64,000 bases of DNA from JACRCG01 sp964524835 (GCA_964524835.1 CAZGEG010000013.1:1-64000), one strand, 5' to 3'; positions 16,011 through 23,246 are shown, counted from the first letter of the stretch. Program-made: numbers and translations. The notes: a model not told the origin generated them from the letters alone.

Positions 16011-16289
16011 TCAGTGATAGTCCACTATTTCGACGTCGTAAGCGTTGCCGTCCTGCCATTTGAAACAGATTCGCCACTGGTCGTTGATTCGTATGCTGTG
16101 TTGACCTTCCCGGTCACGGTGTAAGCCTTCAAGTTTGTTACCTGGAGGAATAAGCAAGTCTTGAAGCGTCTTCGCGCCGTGAAGGAAATACAGCTTACGC
16201 CGCGCCGGCCTTTCAAATGCCTTGAAGCTCTTGACAGGGCGGTCATTGAACAGCGCCTCGGTGTTTTTGTCGTGGAATGTTTTTATCAT
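16011..16289 (-). CDS. higB: HigB-type toxin (RelE fold mRNA interferase)
   Basis: The 92-residue protein is the ribosome-dependent mRNA-cleaving toxin. Family signatures are complete: MIKTFHDKNTEALF at the start, PGNKLEGL in the middle and the C-terminal basic strand SIRINDQWRICFKW. Length is normal, so the module appears intact, unlike the other toxin-antitoxin copies in this island. Confidence 0.9.
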   Translation of the reverse strand: MIKTFHDKNTEALFNDRPVKSFKAFERPARRKLYFLHGAKTLQDLLIPPGNKLEGLHRDREGQHSIRINDQWRICFKWQDGNAYDVEIVDYH

Positions 16290-16297
16290 CTGAAAGA

Positions 16298-16334
16298 ATC
16301 CTATCTTATTGCGCCTATTACGTCAAGCGTAATA
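16298..16334 (-). promoter_or_regulatory. higBA promoter and operator
   Basis: TTGACG and TAGGAT, 17 bases apart on the minus strand, form the promoter. A perfect inverted repeat TATTACG-N5-CGTAATA (16316-16334) covers the -35 hexamer and is the probable HigA binding site. The predicted RNA start falls only a few bases before the higB ATG. Confidence 0.7.
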
Positions 16335-16359
16335 CTTGGTAGAAAATGGGCAGGAGTTA

Positions 16360-16545
16360 CCCCACCCCTGGTGCTTGAAAGTCTACTTATCCACGCTGAT
16401 TTTATGATGCCTTGGGCGATGAGGTTGATTACGGCCAGCAGCATGAGCGGTTTGTGCGGGGCGCGGTATTTGGTTGCAGCCGTCCAGCGTGAGCGCTGGT
16501 GTCGGAGCGGAGGGTGGAGAAGGTTTTTATGTAAACCAGTCACTC
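16360..16545 (-). pseudogene. 5' remnant of an HNH/restriction-type nuclease gene (copy 1)
   Basis: On the minus strand one frame gives YIKTFSTLRSDTS and a second gives RWTAATKYRAPHKPLMLLAV. Joined, they form the N-terminus of a restriction/HNH endonuclease family, so a frameshift separates them. The frame ends after about 35 further residues with no nuclease domain. A related but in-frame remnant lies at 17890-17976. Confidence 0.6.
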
Positions 16546-16638
16546 TTTTTTTCGGACTTTAAGCTGATTTTTCTCGGATTATCTATATACAAATCCCGGA
16601 TTATACCGTACAGTTTCACCCACATGGAGGGCAGGAAC

Positions 16639-17886
16639 ATGCTTCTTAAACGACATATCAAGGCACGTCTTGTAGAGCTGTTGAATGATTTTCGCATCGT
16701 ATATCTTACCGGCCCCAGACAGGCGGGGAAAAGCACTCTTGTCAGGGAGGTCGCCAAAGAGCAAGGGATGGGATACTACACCCTTGATGATGATGCCTTG
16801 GCAGCCTCTGCTGCAAGCGACCCTCAGGGGCTGCTTGCAGCATTGCCGAAACCGCTTGTTATGGACGAAATCCAGATGGCACCCAACCTGATCGGCGCCA
16901 TAAAGATGGTGTCCGATACCGCCAACGGTCAAAAAGGGATTTTTCTTCTTACCGGCTCCTCCGACATCTTTCGTTCGGCGCAGGTTCAGGAATCTCTGCC
17001 GGGGCATATGGCCCGGATCGAGTTGTATCCGCTGTCGCAAACGGAACGACGCGAGGGACGTCGCAACTCAATCGATTGGCTCCTGGGCAGGATATTCGAG
17101 CATTCGCCGCTGAAACCGCTGAACAGAAAAGAGTTGGGAGAACTCCTGATGGAAGGGGGGTATCCCGAAGCGATAGCCAAGAGCCCCAGATCACGAAGCA
17201 TCTGGTTTGCTTCATACATCGAAGGTCGCTTATTGAAAGACTTTGAAACCATGCATCACGTCAAGGGTGACTATCACTCAAAACTGGTCGCACTCATCAT
17301 CAACCTGGCCGGCATGACCGGTAATCTCATTAAATACGCCAACATCGCAAATGATCTGGCGCAGGACGACAAAACAGTAAAACGATATATAGAGATCCTG
17401 GAACTCATGTTTATAATTCGCCGCCTGCATCCTTACGTGCGTAACAGCGCCAAACGCGCCGTTGTCGGGATGCCCAAACTGCATTTTCTCGACACGGGTC
17501 TGGCCTGTCATCTTCTGGGACTGAAAAATTCGGATACGCTTCACACCTCGCAGTTTTTTGGCGGGCTGGTGGAAAATTTTGTTTTTTGCGAACTGCTGAA
17601 ACATTCGACCTGGTCGGAAGAGGATGTAAAATTTTACCACTTCCGTGACACTGCCCGGCACGAACTGGATCTTGTTATCGAACGGAGCGACGGCAAAGTG
17701 GTTGGCGTTGAAGTCAAGGCATCCATGACGGTCAGGCCGGAAGATTTTTCAGGTCTATCGATTTTTGCAGAGTATGCCGGGGAGAGATTTTCCCACGGAG
17801 TCCTGTTCTATTCAGGAGACAAGGTACTCCCCTTCAGGATCAATAATATCGTTTTCCACGCCGTGCCGATATCTTCGCTGATGTAG
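16639..17886 (+). CDS. AAA ATPase with DUF4143 domain
   Basis: The 415-residue protein has a P-loop ATPase domain (Walker A GPRQAGKST near residue 34, Walker B LVMDEIQ near 87, sensor LLTGSSD) and a C-terminal DUF4143 part. The C-terminus has a PD-(D/E)XK-like arrangement (ELDLVIE then GVEVKAS). The family is widespread, often mobile, with unknown substrate. The ATG at 16639 has GGAGG eight bases upstream. It lies between two similar stretches (about 16440-16530 and 17890-17990), both remnants of one nuclease family, as if inserted into a duplicated target. Confidence 0.85.
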   Translation: MLLKRHIKARLVELLNDFRIVYLTGPRQAGKSTLVREVAKEQGMGYYTLDDDALAASAASDPQGLLAALPKPLVMDEIQMAPNLIGAIKMVSDTANGQKGIFLLTGSSDIFRSAQVQESLPGHMARIELYPLSQTERREGRRNSIDWLLGRIFEHSPLKPLNRKELGELLMEGGYPEAIAKSPRSRSIWFASYIEGRLLKDFETMHHVKGDYHSKLVALIINLAGMTGNLIKYANIANDLAQDDKTVKRYIEILELMFIIRRLHPYVRNSAKRAVVGMPKLHFLDTGLACHLLGLKNSDTLHTSQFFGGLVENFVFCELLKHSTWSEEDVKFYHFRDTARHELDLVIERSDGKVVGVEVKASMTVRPEDFSGLSIFAEYAGERFSHGVLFYSGDKVLPFRINNIVFHAVPISSLM

Positions 17887-17889
17887 TGG

Positions 17890-17976
17890 GGCGCTGAATT
17901 TGGTTGCTGCTGTCCAGCGGGTGCGGCTGGTGTCGGAGTGGAGGGTGGAGAAGGTTTTTAGGTAGCGGGTGAGCAT
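17890..17976 (-). pseudogene. 5' remnant of an HNH/restriction-type nuclease gene (copy 2)
   Basis: Starting at ATG 17974-17976, the frame encodes MLTRYLKTFSTL, then a short SDTSRTRWTAATKFSAP stretch, and is then cut off where the family would read HKPLLLL. It corresponds to copy 1 at 16360-16545 but without the frameshift. Confidence 0.6.
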
Positions 17977-18070
17977 TGTTTGGATTACCGTTGTACAATG
18001 CATCAAATAGCAGAAAGTCTAACCTGACCCCGGAGATTCCGTTCTCTGCTATCAGCATTTTTTAAAATCA

Positions 18071-18235
18071 TTATTGACTCCTTGAGGTGATCGCGCCGCG
18101 ATGCACCAGGTCCAACACCGCCAGCAGCAGGAGCGGCTTGTGCGGGGCCTTGCGTTTGGTGGTGTCAGTCCACGTCGCGCCGGGGGCGCGGTTGAGGGAG
18201 GCGAAGTGTTTGATGGAAGTGGTGAGTCTGGTCAT
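18071..18235 (-). pseudogene. Truncated HNH/restriction-type nuclease gene (copy 3)
   Basis: The 54-codon frame encodes an N-terminus containing APHKPLLLLAVLDLVHRG and then stops. Full-length relatives are several times longer and carry the nuclease domain further on, so this is a 5' remnant. Its ATG overlaps the end of the four-helix-bundle gene, suggesting the two once formed an operon. Confidence 0.6.
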
Positions 18236-18236
18236 G

Positions 18237-18998
18237 TCATGTCGCCGGCTGGGTAGACTTACACTCGGGATACCCAGAACACCCCCAGAATTGTGCCCCG
18301 GCATTGGATCCCTGGCGGGCCGTACGCAGTATCATTGGCTTGCCGCAGACTTGACAAAGCCTTTCATCCGGCCGATTGGTCTGATCCGACTGATCGGTCG
18401 GATTGTGCTGAACCTGTTTTCGGCGCTCCTCCAGCCGGGCGGCGTGCAGCCGCTCGCTGTAGCCACCCTCCTGAATGAATTGCTTTTCCAGACCGGCAAT
18501 CTGCCGGTCGAGCAGATAGTTGGCCTGATGGATCAGGCAGATCAGCGTGTTGGCGACCACCGCCGGATCGGCATGGTTCAGCCAACAGGCATAGGCTTTT
18601 GCATCCGACTGATTTGTCCGAGCGGACTGATCGGTCGGATTTTCTCTTCCAACACTCCGCACCTCTCGTGCCTGCGAATCATCCTTCCCCCAAGCCGGCA
18701 GACCCCGCTGACGAAGAAAATCTTCGTAATCCAGCAGCAGCTCATCCAGGCTGGCGCGCGCGACGTTCATCAGCCGCAATTCCGTCTGGCTCGACGTCGC
18801 CGAGGCCCTGCTCCCTTCAGCGATGTTCTGCCGTCCGCTGCGCGCCGCCTGCACCATCTGGTCATGGGTCCGCGACCGCTTGTTGATAAAGCGTTCGCAA
18901 AAGGAAACCGTGCCGTCGTAGATGATCTCGGTCACCTGAAATGAACGGAGTTTACGGTAGCCGCCGTGAGGGCGTAGTGCAGAAGTGGGGTTTGTCAT
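18237..18998 (-). CDS. Four-helix-bundle suffix domain protein with topoisomerase-type zinc finger
   Basis: The 253-residue protein has a four-helix-bundle (S23-like) region at about 18-175 (SRTHDQMVQAARSGRQNIAE is diagnostic) and a C-terminal zinc finger of the topoisomerase I type with C216, C219, C240 and C246. Two short insertions rich in Ser/Thr/Asp/Gln break the family pattern: residues 120-132 and 199-211, both beginning NPTDQS. They are encoded by near-identical DNA repeats. It precedes a truncated restriction-type gene, so a defence link is possible. Function is unknown. Confidence 0.75.
   Translation of the reverse strand: MTNPTSALRPHGGYRKLRSFQVTEIIYDGTVSFCERFINKRSRTHDQMVQAARSGRQNIAEGSRASATSSQTELRLMNVARASLDELLLDYEDFLRQRGLPAWGKDDSQAREVRSVGRENPTDQSARTNQSDAKAYACWLNHADPAVVANTLICLIHQANYLLDRQIAGLEKQFIQEGGYSERLHAARLEERRKQVQHNPTDQSDQTNRPDERLCQVCGKPMILRTARQGSNAGAQFWGCSGYPECKSTQPAT
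18366..18404. repeat. In-frame 39-bp repeat, copy A
   Basis: Built of TCCGACTGATCGGTCGGATT-like units (direct and inverted octamers). It encodes NPTDQSDQTNRPD inside the protein at 18237-18998. Copy B is at 18603-18641. Confidence 0.65.
18603..18641. repeat. In-frame 39-bp repeat, copy B
   Basis: Encodes NPTDQSARTNQSD in the same protein. Both copies contain ACTGATCGGTCGGATT, so they are recent or homogenised. Confidence 0.65.
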
Positions 18999-19116
18999 GG
19001 GGTCCTTCTTTTTTCAGCAGCCGATGTAAGTTGGCTATCTCTTTTGGTTGAAAGAAATCTGTGTGTGATTCTGTTTTATGAATAATGAAGAGCGACCCCT
19101 GCTTTTATTTCGGATG

Positions 19117-19550
19117 TCACCAGCACTGTCTGTTACGAGCCAACCCGATAAAATCACTTAACTCCATCAGCCCGGCTTTCTGTGCAGGTTTATAGCTATC
19201 ATGCAGGCTTTTGGGCAGAACAAGAGTCAGCTTGTTTTCAGCCATTTCAGCCGTCTGGTTCTCGCTGATTCCCGGTTCAAGCGTGAACAGATGTTTGTTA
19301 TCAATCCGCTTGGCTTCTGATAAAACCTGACGCCAACGATCCTTGCAGGTGGACTTTACCCCCAGCATGGTCAAATGGGTGGCGGGGAATTCGGGGTCGT
19401 GATAGCGGCTGATACCCGGAAAAATGAAGTCCGGTTTTGCCCGATTTTCCGTCATTTTACCGCGAGAACAAGCGATGGAATGTTCTCTGAAAACCTGCTC
19501 AAGATGATTTTCAAGAGCATGGCAGATTTACGACGATGCAGCACGTAACA
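19117..19550 (-). pseudogene. Remnant of an EcoRII-type restriction endonuclease
   Basis: The 112-residue open part (start 19455) is the C-terminal catalytic domain of EcoRII-family enzymes, which cut CCWGG (KPDFIFPG, LGVKSTCKDRWRQVL, LEPGISENQ). Upstream in the same frame lie ALENHLEQVFREH and SRGK, then a stop. The expected RRKSAM just before is in another frame, marking a frameshift near 19520. The N-terminal effector domain (over 200 residues) is missing. So the restriction enzyme is broken, though the metal-binding core peptide is still present. Confidence 0.8.
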
Positions 19551-20300
19551 TCAGCGTAAAAACCTCACTTGGCGATGCCAATCCAAAAATTCTTTTGATG
19601 GATGAAATTTTTCCGGGAGTGTTATTAATTTTCCGTGACACGCAACCAAAGTTTCTTGGATAAACTTGTCGTTATTCAATTTACTGAGTTCAGGAGATAC
19701 AGCAACGCGATAATCTGAATCGACGGTGAGCAGACCTAAGTCAAAGGCCTTATCATGAAGCATTGACAAACAGAGGCCATTTCTCGGATTTAACCTATTT
19801 TCAACATCATCCTTCCATGGCACAATATGGCTTGCAACAAGGAGGCGGGGCTCTGAAAGGCCACTCATACAGCAGACGCTAGAATAACTGCTCAACACCA
19901 TGCGTCTAAAAATATACTGTTTTTTTCTCACCTCCACTTCGACTCTTCTTGTGGTGTCAACGGGCAAGGGCAGTTCTTCCTCTATTATTTCAACCATTGA
20001 ATCCGTAACGGTACCGAGCTTATCCGCCGCACTGGAAATTTCAGCGCCCCAGTTATTTTGAAACTTTTCCCAAACCTTCCGATCCATCGCCGAAGCGTTT
20101 CCAAGACCACTTCTACCTGAGTTCACAATTTCCGGGTCAAGACTGGCAAGATTAACCAACTTCATGGCCACAGCCGATGGAGTGCGGCCAATCTTCTCGG
20201 CCAACTGAATAATGTCCTGATTCCGAGAGTGCATCTTTCCGAATGGAAGCTGGCAATAGAGCGCAAGGGCTAATTTTACTTGATCTTCAGTCCAGTTCAT
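19551..20300 (-). CDS. HNH endonuclease
   Basis: The 249-residue protein has an N-terminal helical region with a possible helix-turn-helix (IIQLAEKIGRTPSAVAMKLV) and a C-terminal HNH nuclease of the HNH_2 type: SHIVPWKDD and then NGLCLSMLHDKAFD, supplying the His-Asn-His metal site. It appears intact. Its start overlaps the stop of the 65-aa gene upstream (TAATG), and that gene overlaps the methyltransferase remnant, so all belonged to one restriction-modification operon. Confidence 0.85.
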   Translation of the reverse strand: MNWTEDQVKLALALYCQLPFGKMHSRNQDIIQLAEKIGRTPSAVAMKLVNLASLDPEIVNSGRSGLGNASAMDRKVWEKFQNNWGAEISSAADKLGTVTDSMVEIIEEELPLPVDTTRRVEVEVRKKQYIFRRMVLSSYSSVCCMSGLSEPRLLVASHIVPWKDDVENRLNPRNGLCLSMLHDKAFDLGLLTVDSDYRVAVSPELSKLNNDKFIQETLVACHGKLITLPEKFHPSKEFLDWHRQVRFLR

Positions 20301-20497
20301 TATTTCCTCGTTTGTTTGTAGTCGGCGAGTATCTTGTCAATTTCGTTCATACAATTTGGGCAGTAGACATCCCAGTCTGAATCTTCGTTAATTCTGAAAC
20401 CATAGCATGATTCGTCAATTGAACCACTTGTAATTCCGTACGCCGTATCCTTGTTTTTCATTTCTATACCACAAAATGTGCAAATAATTTCATCCAT
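20300..20497 (-). CDS. Small CxxC zinc-binding protein
   Basis: The 65-residue protein has CTFC near residue 6 and CPNC near residue 47, so it probably binds one zinc ion. No other feature stands out. It overlaps the end of the DNA methyltransferase remnant by eight bases and the start of the HNH gene by a few bases. Tight packing suggests it is an accessory part of the restriction-modification operon. Confidence 0.65.
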   Translation of the reverse strand: MDEIICTFCGIEMKNKDTAYGITSGSIDESCYGFRINEDSDWDVYCPNCMNEIDKILADYKQTRK

Positions 20498-20738
20498 TTG
20501 TCACCTCCAAAGCGACAGCGTCTTTCAATGTCAATATGTGGGGTTTCATTATTCGCGCAATCTCCCGTATGACAGGAACCACCGTATCACTTCCAAATTT
20601 CTTGTACGCTTGGGTATCTGAAACCGGAATTTTAAAATCATCAGAAAACCCCATCAAACTGGCACATTCGCGGGGCGTCAGCCGTCGTGGATTTTTTCCC
20701 TTGCCGCGATCAATAAGAATTTCGCTGCCATCCTTAAG
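20490..20738 (-). pseudogene. 3' remnant of a Dcm/EcoRII-type C5-cytosine methyltransferase
   Basis: The frame, without a start codon, encodes the C-terminus of a DNA (cytosine-5)-methyltransferase: NPRRLTPRECASLMGF, then the FKIPVSDTQAYKKFG and VVPVIREIARIM blocks, which are motifs IX/X. Catalytic motifs (PCQ, ENV) are gone. The break coincides with the left end of the 750-bp duplicated unit. With EcoRII-type nuclease downstream, this was a CCWGG system that has lost its methylase. Confidence 0.8.
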
Positions 20739-20878
20739 TAAATAGGGACACTTCCCGTATTAATTGTCAACATGCTATCAAGCTTGGGGTGAGAAAAGCG
20801 GGGCACCTCCCCTTTTATTCGAAGTGTCACCATTCACAACTCACCTGCAACTCAGTAACCGCTCATTCGTTCGAGTAA

Positions 20879-21181
20879 TTACGCCGTCACCTGTTCCGGC
20901 GTCACACTCAGACGCAAACCGACACCATGCAGAAGATTGAACAAAGTGCGGATTTCCGGATTCCCACGACTGGATAACGTGCGGTACAGGCTCTCCCTGT
21001 TCAGGTGTGCTTTCTCCGCCACGGCCTTCATGCCGCCGTTTGCCTCGGCAATATTGCGCAACGCAAGCAGGAAGGCGTCTTTGTCTCCCTCTTCGAGAGC
21101 CGCATTAAGATATGCCGCTGCTTCGGTCGGGTCTTTCAGTGCTTCTATCAAATCTTTCTGGTATTCCGTCATCGGTGCCAT
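20879..21181 (-). CDS. HigA-like antitoxin, copy 1
   Basis: The 100-residue protein is of the addiction-module antidote family (COG3636-like). MTEYQKDLIEALKDPTEAAA is the family opening, and a helix-turn-helix lies at about 52-85 (GGMKAVAEKAHLNRESLYR). It is identical to the copy at 21629-21931. AGGAGG precedes the ATG. Its toxin partner here lacks its 5' half, so this antitoxin has no intact cognate in cis. Confidence 0.85.
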   Translation of the reverse strand: MAPMTEYQKDLIEALKDPTEAAAYLNAALEEGDKDAFLLALRNIAEANGGMKAVAEKAHLNRESLYRTLSSRGNPEIRTLFNLLHGVGLRLSVTPEQVTA

Positions 21182-21182
21182 G

Positions 21183-21486
21183 TTACTGCCTCCTTCTATG
21201 ATCTTGCAGATAACTTGCGGCCTGGGCGATGTCTCGCTTCTGGCTGGCCTTGTCGCCCCCGACAAGAAGCAGAACAAGCCTGGCTCCCTCTTTGGCGAAG
21301 CCCTGATAAACAGGATAAGTGCGTTAACGAAGTAGTTTTCTGCAAGAAAAACGCAGAAAATGACTTCTAACTTACTAATAGACGCGATATCCAGGCCCGT
21401 AATCAATTCGTAATTCCCAGACTCCTTCATCAACCGGTTTATGATCGCCAAGATTTCCCAAACGCGCACGGTCAAGGCGGACACGG
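21183..21486 (-). pseudogene. 3' part of a RelE/HigB-like toxin gene, copy 1
   Basis: The duplicated unit carries only the end of the toxin gene, and includes the same 72-bp insertion described for copy 2. It has no start codon of its own. Confidence 0.75.
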
Positions 21487-21628
21487 AGTAAATAGGGACA
21501 CTTCCCGTATTAATTGTCAACATGCTATCAAGCTTGGGGTGAGAAAAGCGGGGCACCTCCCCTTTTATTCGAAGTGTCACCATTCACAACTCACCTGCAA
21601 CTCAGTAACCGCTCATTCGTTCGAGTAA

Positions 21629-21931
21629 TTACGCCGTCACCTGTTCCGGCGTCACACTCAGACGCAAACCGACACCATGCAGAAGATTGAACAAAGTGCG
21701 GATTTCCGGATTCCCACGACTGGATAACGTGCGGTACAGGCTCTCCCTGTTCAGGTGTGCTTTCTCCGCCACGGCCTTCATGCCGCCGTTTGCCTCGGCA
21801 ATATTGCGCAACGCAAGCAGGAAGGCGTCTTTGTCTCCCTCTTCGAGAGCCGCATTAAGATATGCCGCTGCTTCGGTCGGGTCTTTCAGTGCTTCTATCA
21901 AATCTTTCTGGTATTCCGTCATCGGTGCCAT
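21629..21931 (-). CDS. HigA-like antitoxin, copy 2
   Basis: Identical 100-residue antitoxin to that at 20879-21181, with the same ribosome site. It directly follows its toxin gene (toxin stop at 21933-21935), the normal toxin-first order for this family. Because the toxin is interrupted, the antitoxin may be kept for autoregulation, for protection against a related toxin elsewhere, or simply not yet be lost. Confidence 0.85.
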   Translation of the reverse strand: MAPMTEYQKDLIEALKDPTEAAAYLNAALEEGDKDAFLLALRNIAEANGGMKAVAEKAHLNRESLYRTLSSRGNPEIRTLFNLLHGVGLRLSVTPEQVTA

Positions 21932-21932
21932 G

Positions 21933-22349
21933 TTACTGCCTCCTTCTATGATCTTGCAGATAACTTGCGGCCTGGGCGATGTCTCGCTTCTGGCTGGCCT
22001 TGTCGCCCCCGACAAGAAGCAGAACAAGCCTGGCTCCCTCTTTGGCGAAGCCCTGATAAACAGGATAAGTGCGTTAACGAAGTAGTTTTCTGCAAGAAAA
22101 ACGCAGAAAATGACTTCTAACTTACTAATAGACGCGATATCCAGGCCCGTAATCAATTCGTAATTCCCAGACTCCTTCATCAACCGGTTTATGATCGCCA
22201 AGATTTCCCAAACGCGCACGGTCAAGGCGGACACGTATCTTTGCCCTTCCGTTTACATCGCGCAAGGCTTCCAGCCATTCCTTGAACGGTGCTTTCCCCT
22301 CAGTGGTCTTGTAATAGTCAATTTCGCATGGGAATGTCTGCATGGTCAT
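21933..22349 (-). pseudogene. RelE/HigB-like toxin gene interrupted by a 72-bp insertion
   Basis: The 5' part encodes 74 residues of a Gp49/HigB-like toxin (YYKTTEGKAPFKEWL, ARLGNLGDHKPV, ELRIDYGPGYRVY) and then meets TAG. After 72 bases (22056-22127) the family sequence resumes in the same frame (CAG GGC TTC GCC AAA, giving QGFAKEGARLVLLLVGGDKA) and ends at TAA. The inserted piece carries stops, so the toxin lacks its last strands and helix, including residues usually needed for mRNA cleavage. Loss of activity is inferred. Confidence 0.8.
22056..22127. mobile_element. 72-bp hairpin-forming insertion in the toxin gene
   Basis: The piece contains the perfect inverted repeat TTTTCTGC-N9-GCAGAAAA, with flanking shorter complements (AAGT/ACTT and TAAGT/ACTTA). 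It is bounded by TAT. It resembles a miniature repeat element more than random sequence. The same piece occurs at the matching place in copy 1. Confidence 0.55.
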
Positions 22350-22414
22350 ATATTAGCCTATAAGCTACAGAGTAACAAGAACGTTTTGATAAGGGAGTTA
22401 TGGGGCCAATTCAT

Positions 22415-22735
22415 TCAACACCCACTCACCCCAACCCCCGCAACAACAATCGGCATCTCAAACATAAAACCCAAATACGGCAATTCACGCGCTGCCTTCT
22501 CATAACTCATCATCCCCGAATAGGCCGCCGGCCGCTCCCGCACAACATTCTCCCGTGCCCGCTGCCGCCCAAGTTCGCACAACAGCGCCGCAAACGATGT
22601 CGTCGGACAGAGCAACAGGCCAAGCCTGGCGTTGCGGTACTTCTTCGCCAGCATGAACTTCACATAGTCCTGGTAATAGGAACGGGCATTGCCGAACTCC
22701 ACCTCATAAAACTCCGAAACCAATTTTCACGCAAC
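22415..22735 (-). pseudogene. C-terminal remnant of a possible restriction endonuclease
   Basis: The roughly 102 residues include EVEFGNARSYYQDYVKFMLA and RNARLGLLLCPT, a pattern that recalls the E-x-FGN region of BglII/BstYI-like nucleases; I hold this loosely. There is no good start codon: the homologous frame begins right at the inverted repeat of the GxxExxY element, which seems to have replaced the 5' part. Confidence 0.4.
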
Positions 22736-23198
22736 GCCGCAACGACGCAACGAAAACATCAAAAAATGTCCAATCCGTTTGCTACCCGTTTGAAGCCATC
22801 CTTCATAAGGTTTTCACCAAAATTAATCAGCAAGCCGAGACGACATCCCGTTAAACGAAGATAGGTGAGTAATTGTTTCGAATGCACAGGTTGAAGACGT
22901 TCAACGGATTTCAATTCAATGATAACCTTCTTTTCCACGAATAGATCGGCTCGGAAGCCCTCATCAAAAGAAATTCCCTGAAACCGGATTGGAATCGGAA
23001 CTTGGCGTTCGACTGCCAGGCCCGTCTCTGTCAGCTGCCTGTCAAGAACGACTTCATAGACGCTTTCCAGAAGCCCAGGACCAAGCTCCCGATGCATCAG
23101 GAACGCTTTATCCATTACCAGACTTGCAATCTCGTTTTCGTTCATGATGCACCTTTTTTGCAATTGATTTTCGTTGCGTCGTCGCGTCGTTGCGTGAG
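22724..23198. mobile_element. Inverted-repeat element carrying a GxxExxY gene
   Basis: About 30-bp inverted repeats bound this 475-bp unit: TTTTCACGCAACGCCGCAAC onward at 22724-22754 and its complement at 23168-23198, with few mismatches. Each end consists of three 8-bp units built on GCAACG plus two bases (mostly AC). Four empty elements of the same design, but different unit sequence, occur at 38213, 44982, 56410 and 58900. Confidence 0.65.
22759..23145 (-). CDS. GxxExxY protein
   Basis: The 128-residue protein has the family signature GLLESVYE near residue 24 and a PD-(D/E)XK-like core (FRADLFVEKKVIIELKSVE) near residues 64-82, so it may be a nuclease-fold protein. No function has been established to my knowledge. 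The ATG at 23145 follows AAGGTG. The gene fills the whole space between the inverted repeats, ending within a base of the left one, as a cargo or transposition-linked gene would. Confidence 0.85.
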   Translation of the reverse strand: MNENEIASLVMDKAFLMHRELGPGLLESVYEVVLDRQLTETGLAVERQVPIPIRFQGISFDEGFRADLFVEKKVIIELKSVERLQPVHSKQLLTYLRLTGCRLGLLINFGENLMKDGFKRVANGLDIF

Positions 23199-23246
23199 AC
23201 AGCTTTTTTTCTGTTATCTATTTTTCTATTGCTTTTGTAAAAATAA

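Larger units (their letters stand above)
20737..21486. repeat. 750-bp tandem duplication, copy 1
   Basis: Positions 20737-21486 are repeated at 21487-22236 with no difference that I can find. The unit starts with a REP-like hairpin (GGGACACTTCCC) and contains an antitoxin gene and the 3' part of its toxin gene. Perfect identity means a recent event. Confidence 0.95.
21487..22236. repeat. 750-bp tandem duplication, copy 2
   Basis: Second copy of the unit at 20737-21486. Beyond 22236 the sequence continues into the toxin 5' end, so this is the ancestral locus and copy 1 the added one. The junction reads ACACGGAGTAAATAGGG. Confidence 0.95.

Noticed and set aside
20937..22120. Plus-strand frames repeated in both duplication copies
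   Set aside because: They are antisense to the antitoxin and toxin genes; identity of the two pairs follows from the DNA duplication, not from gene function.
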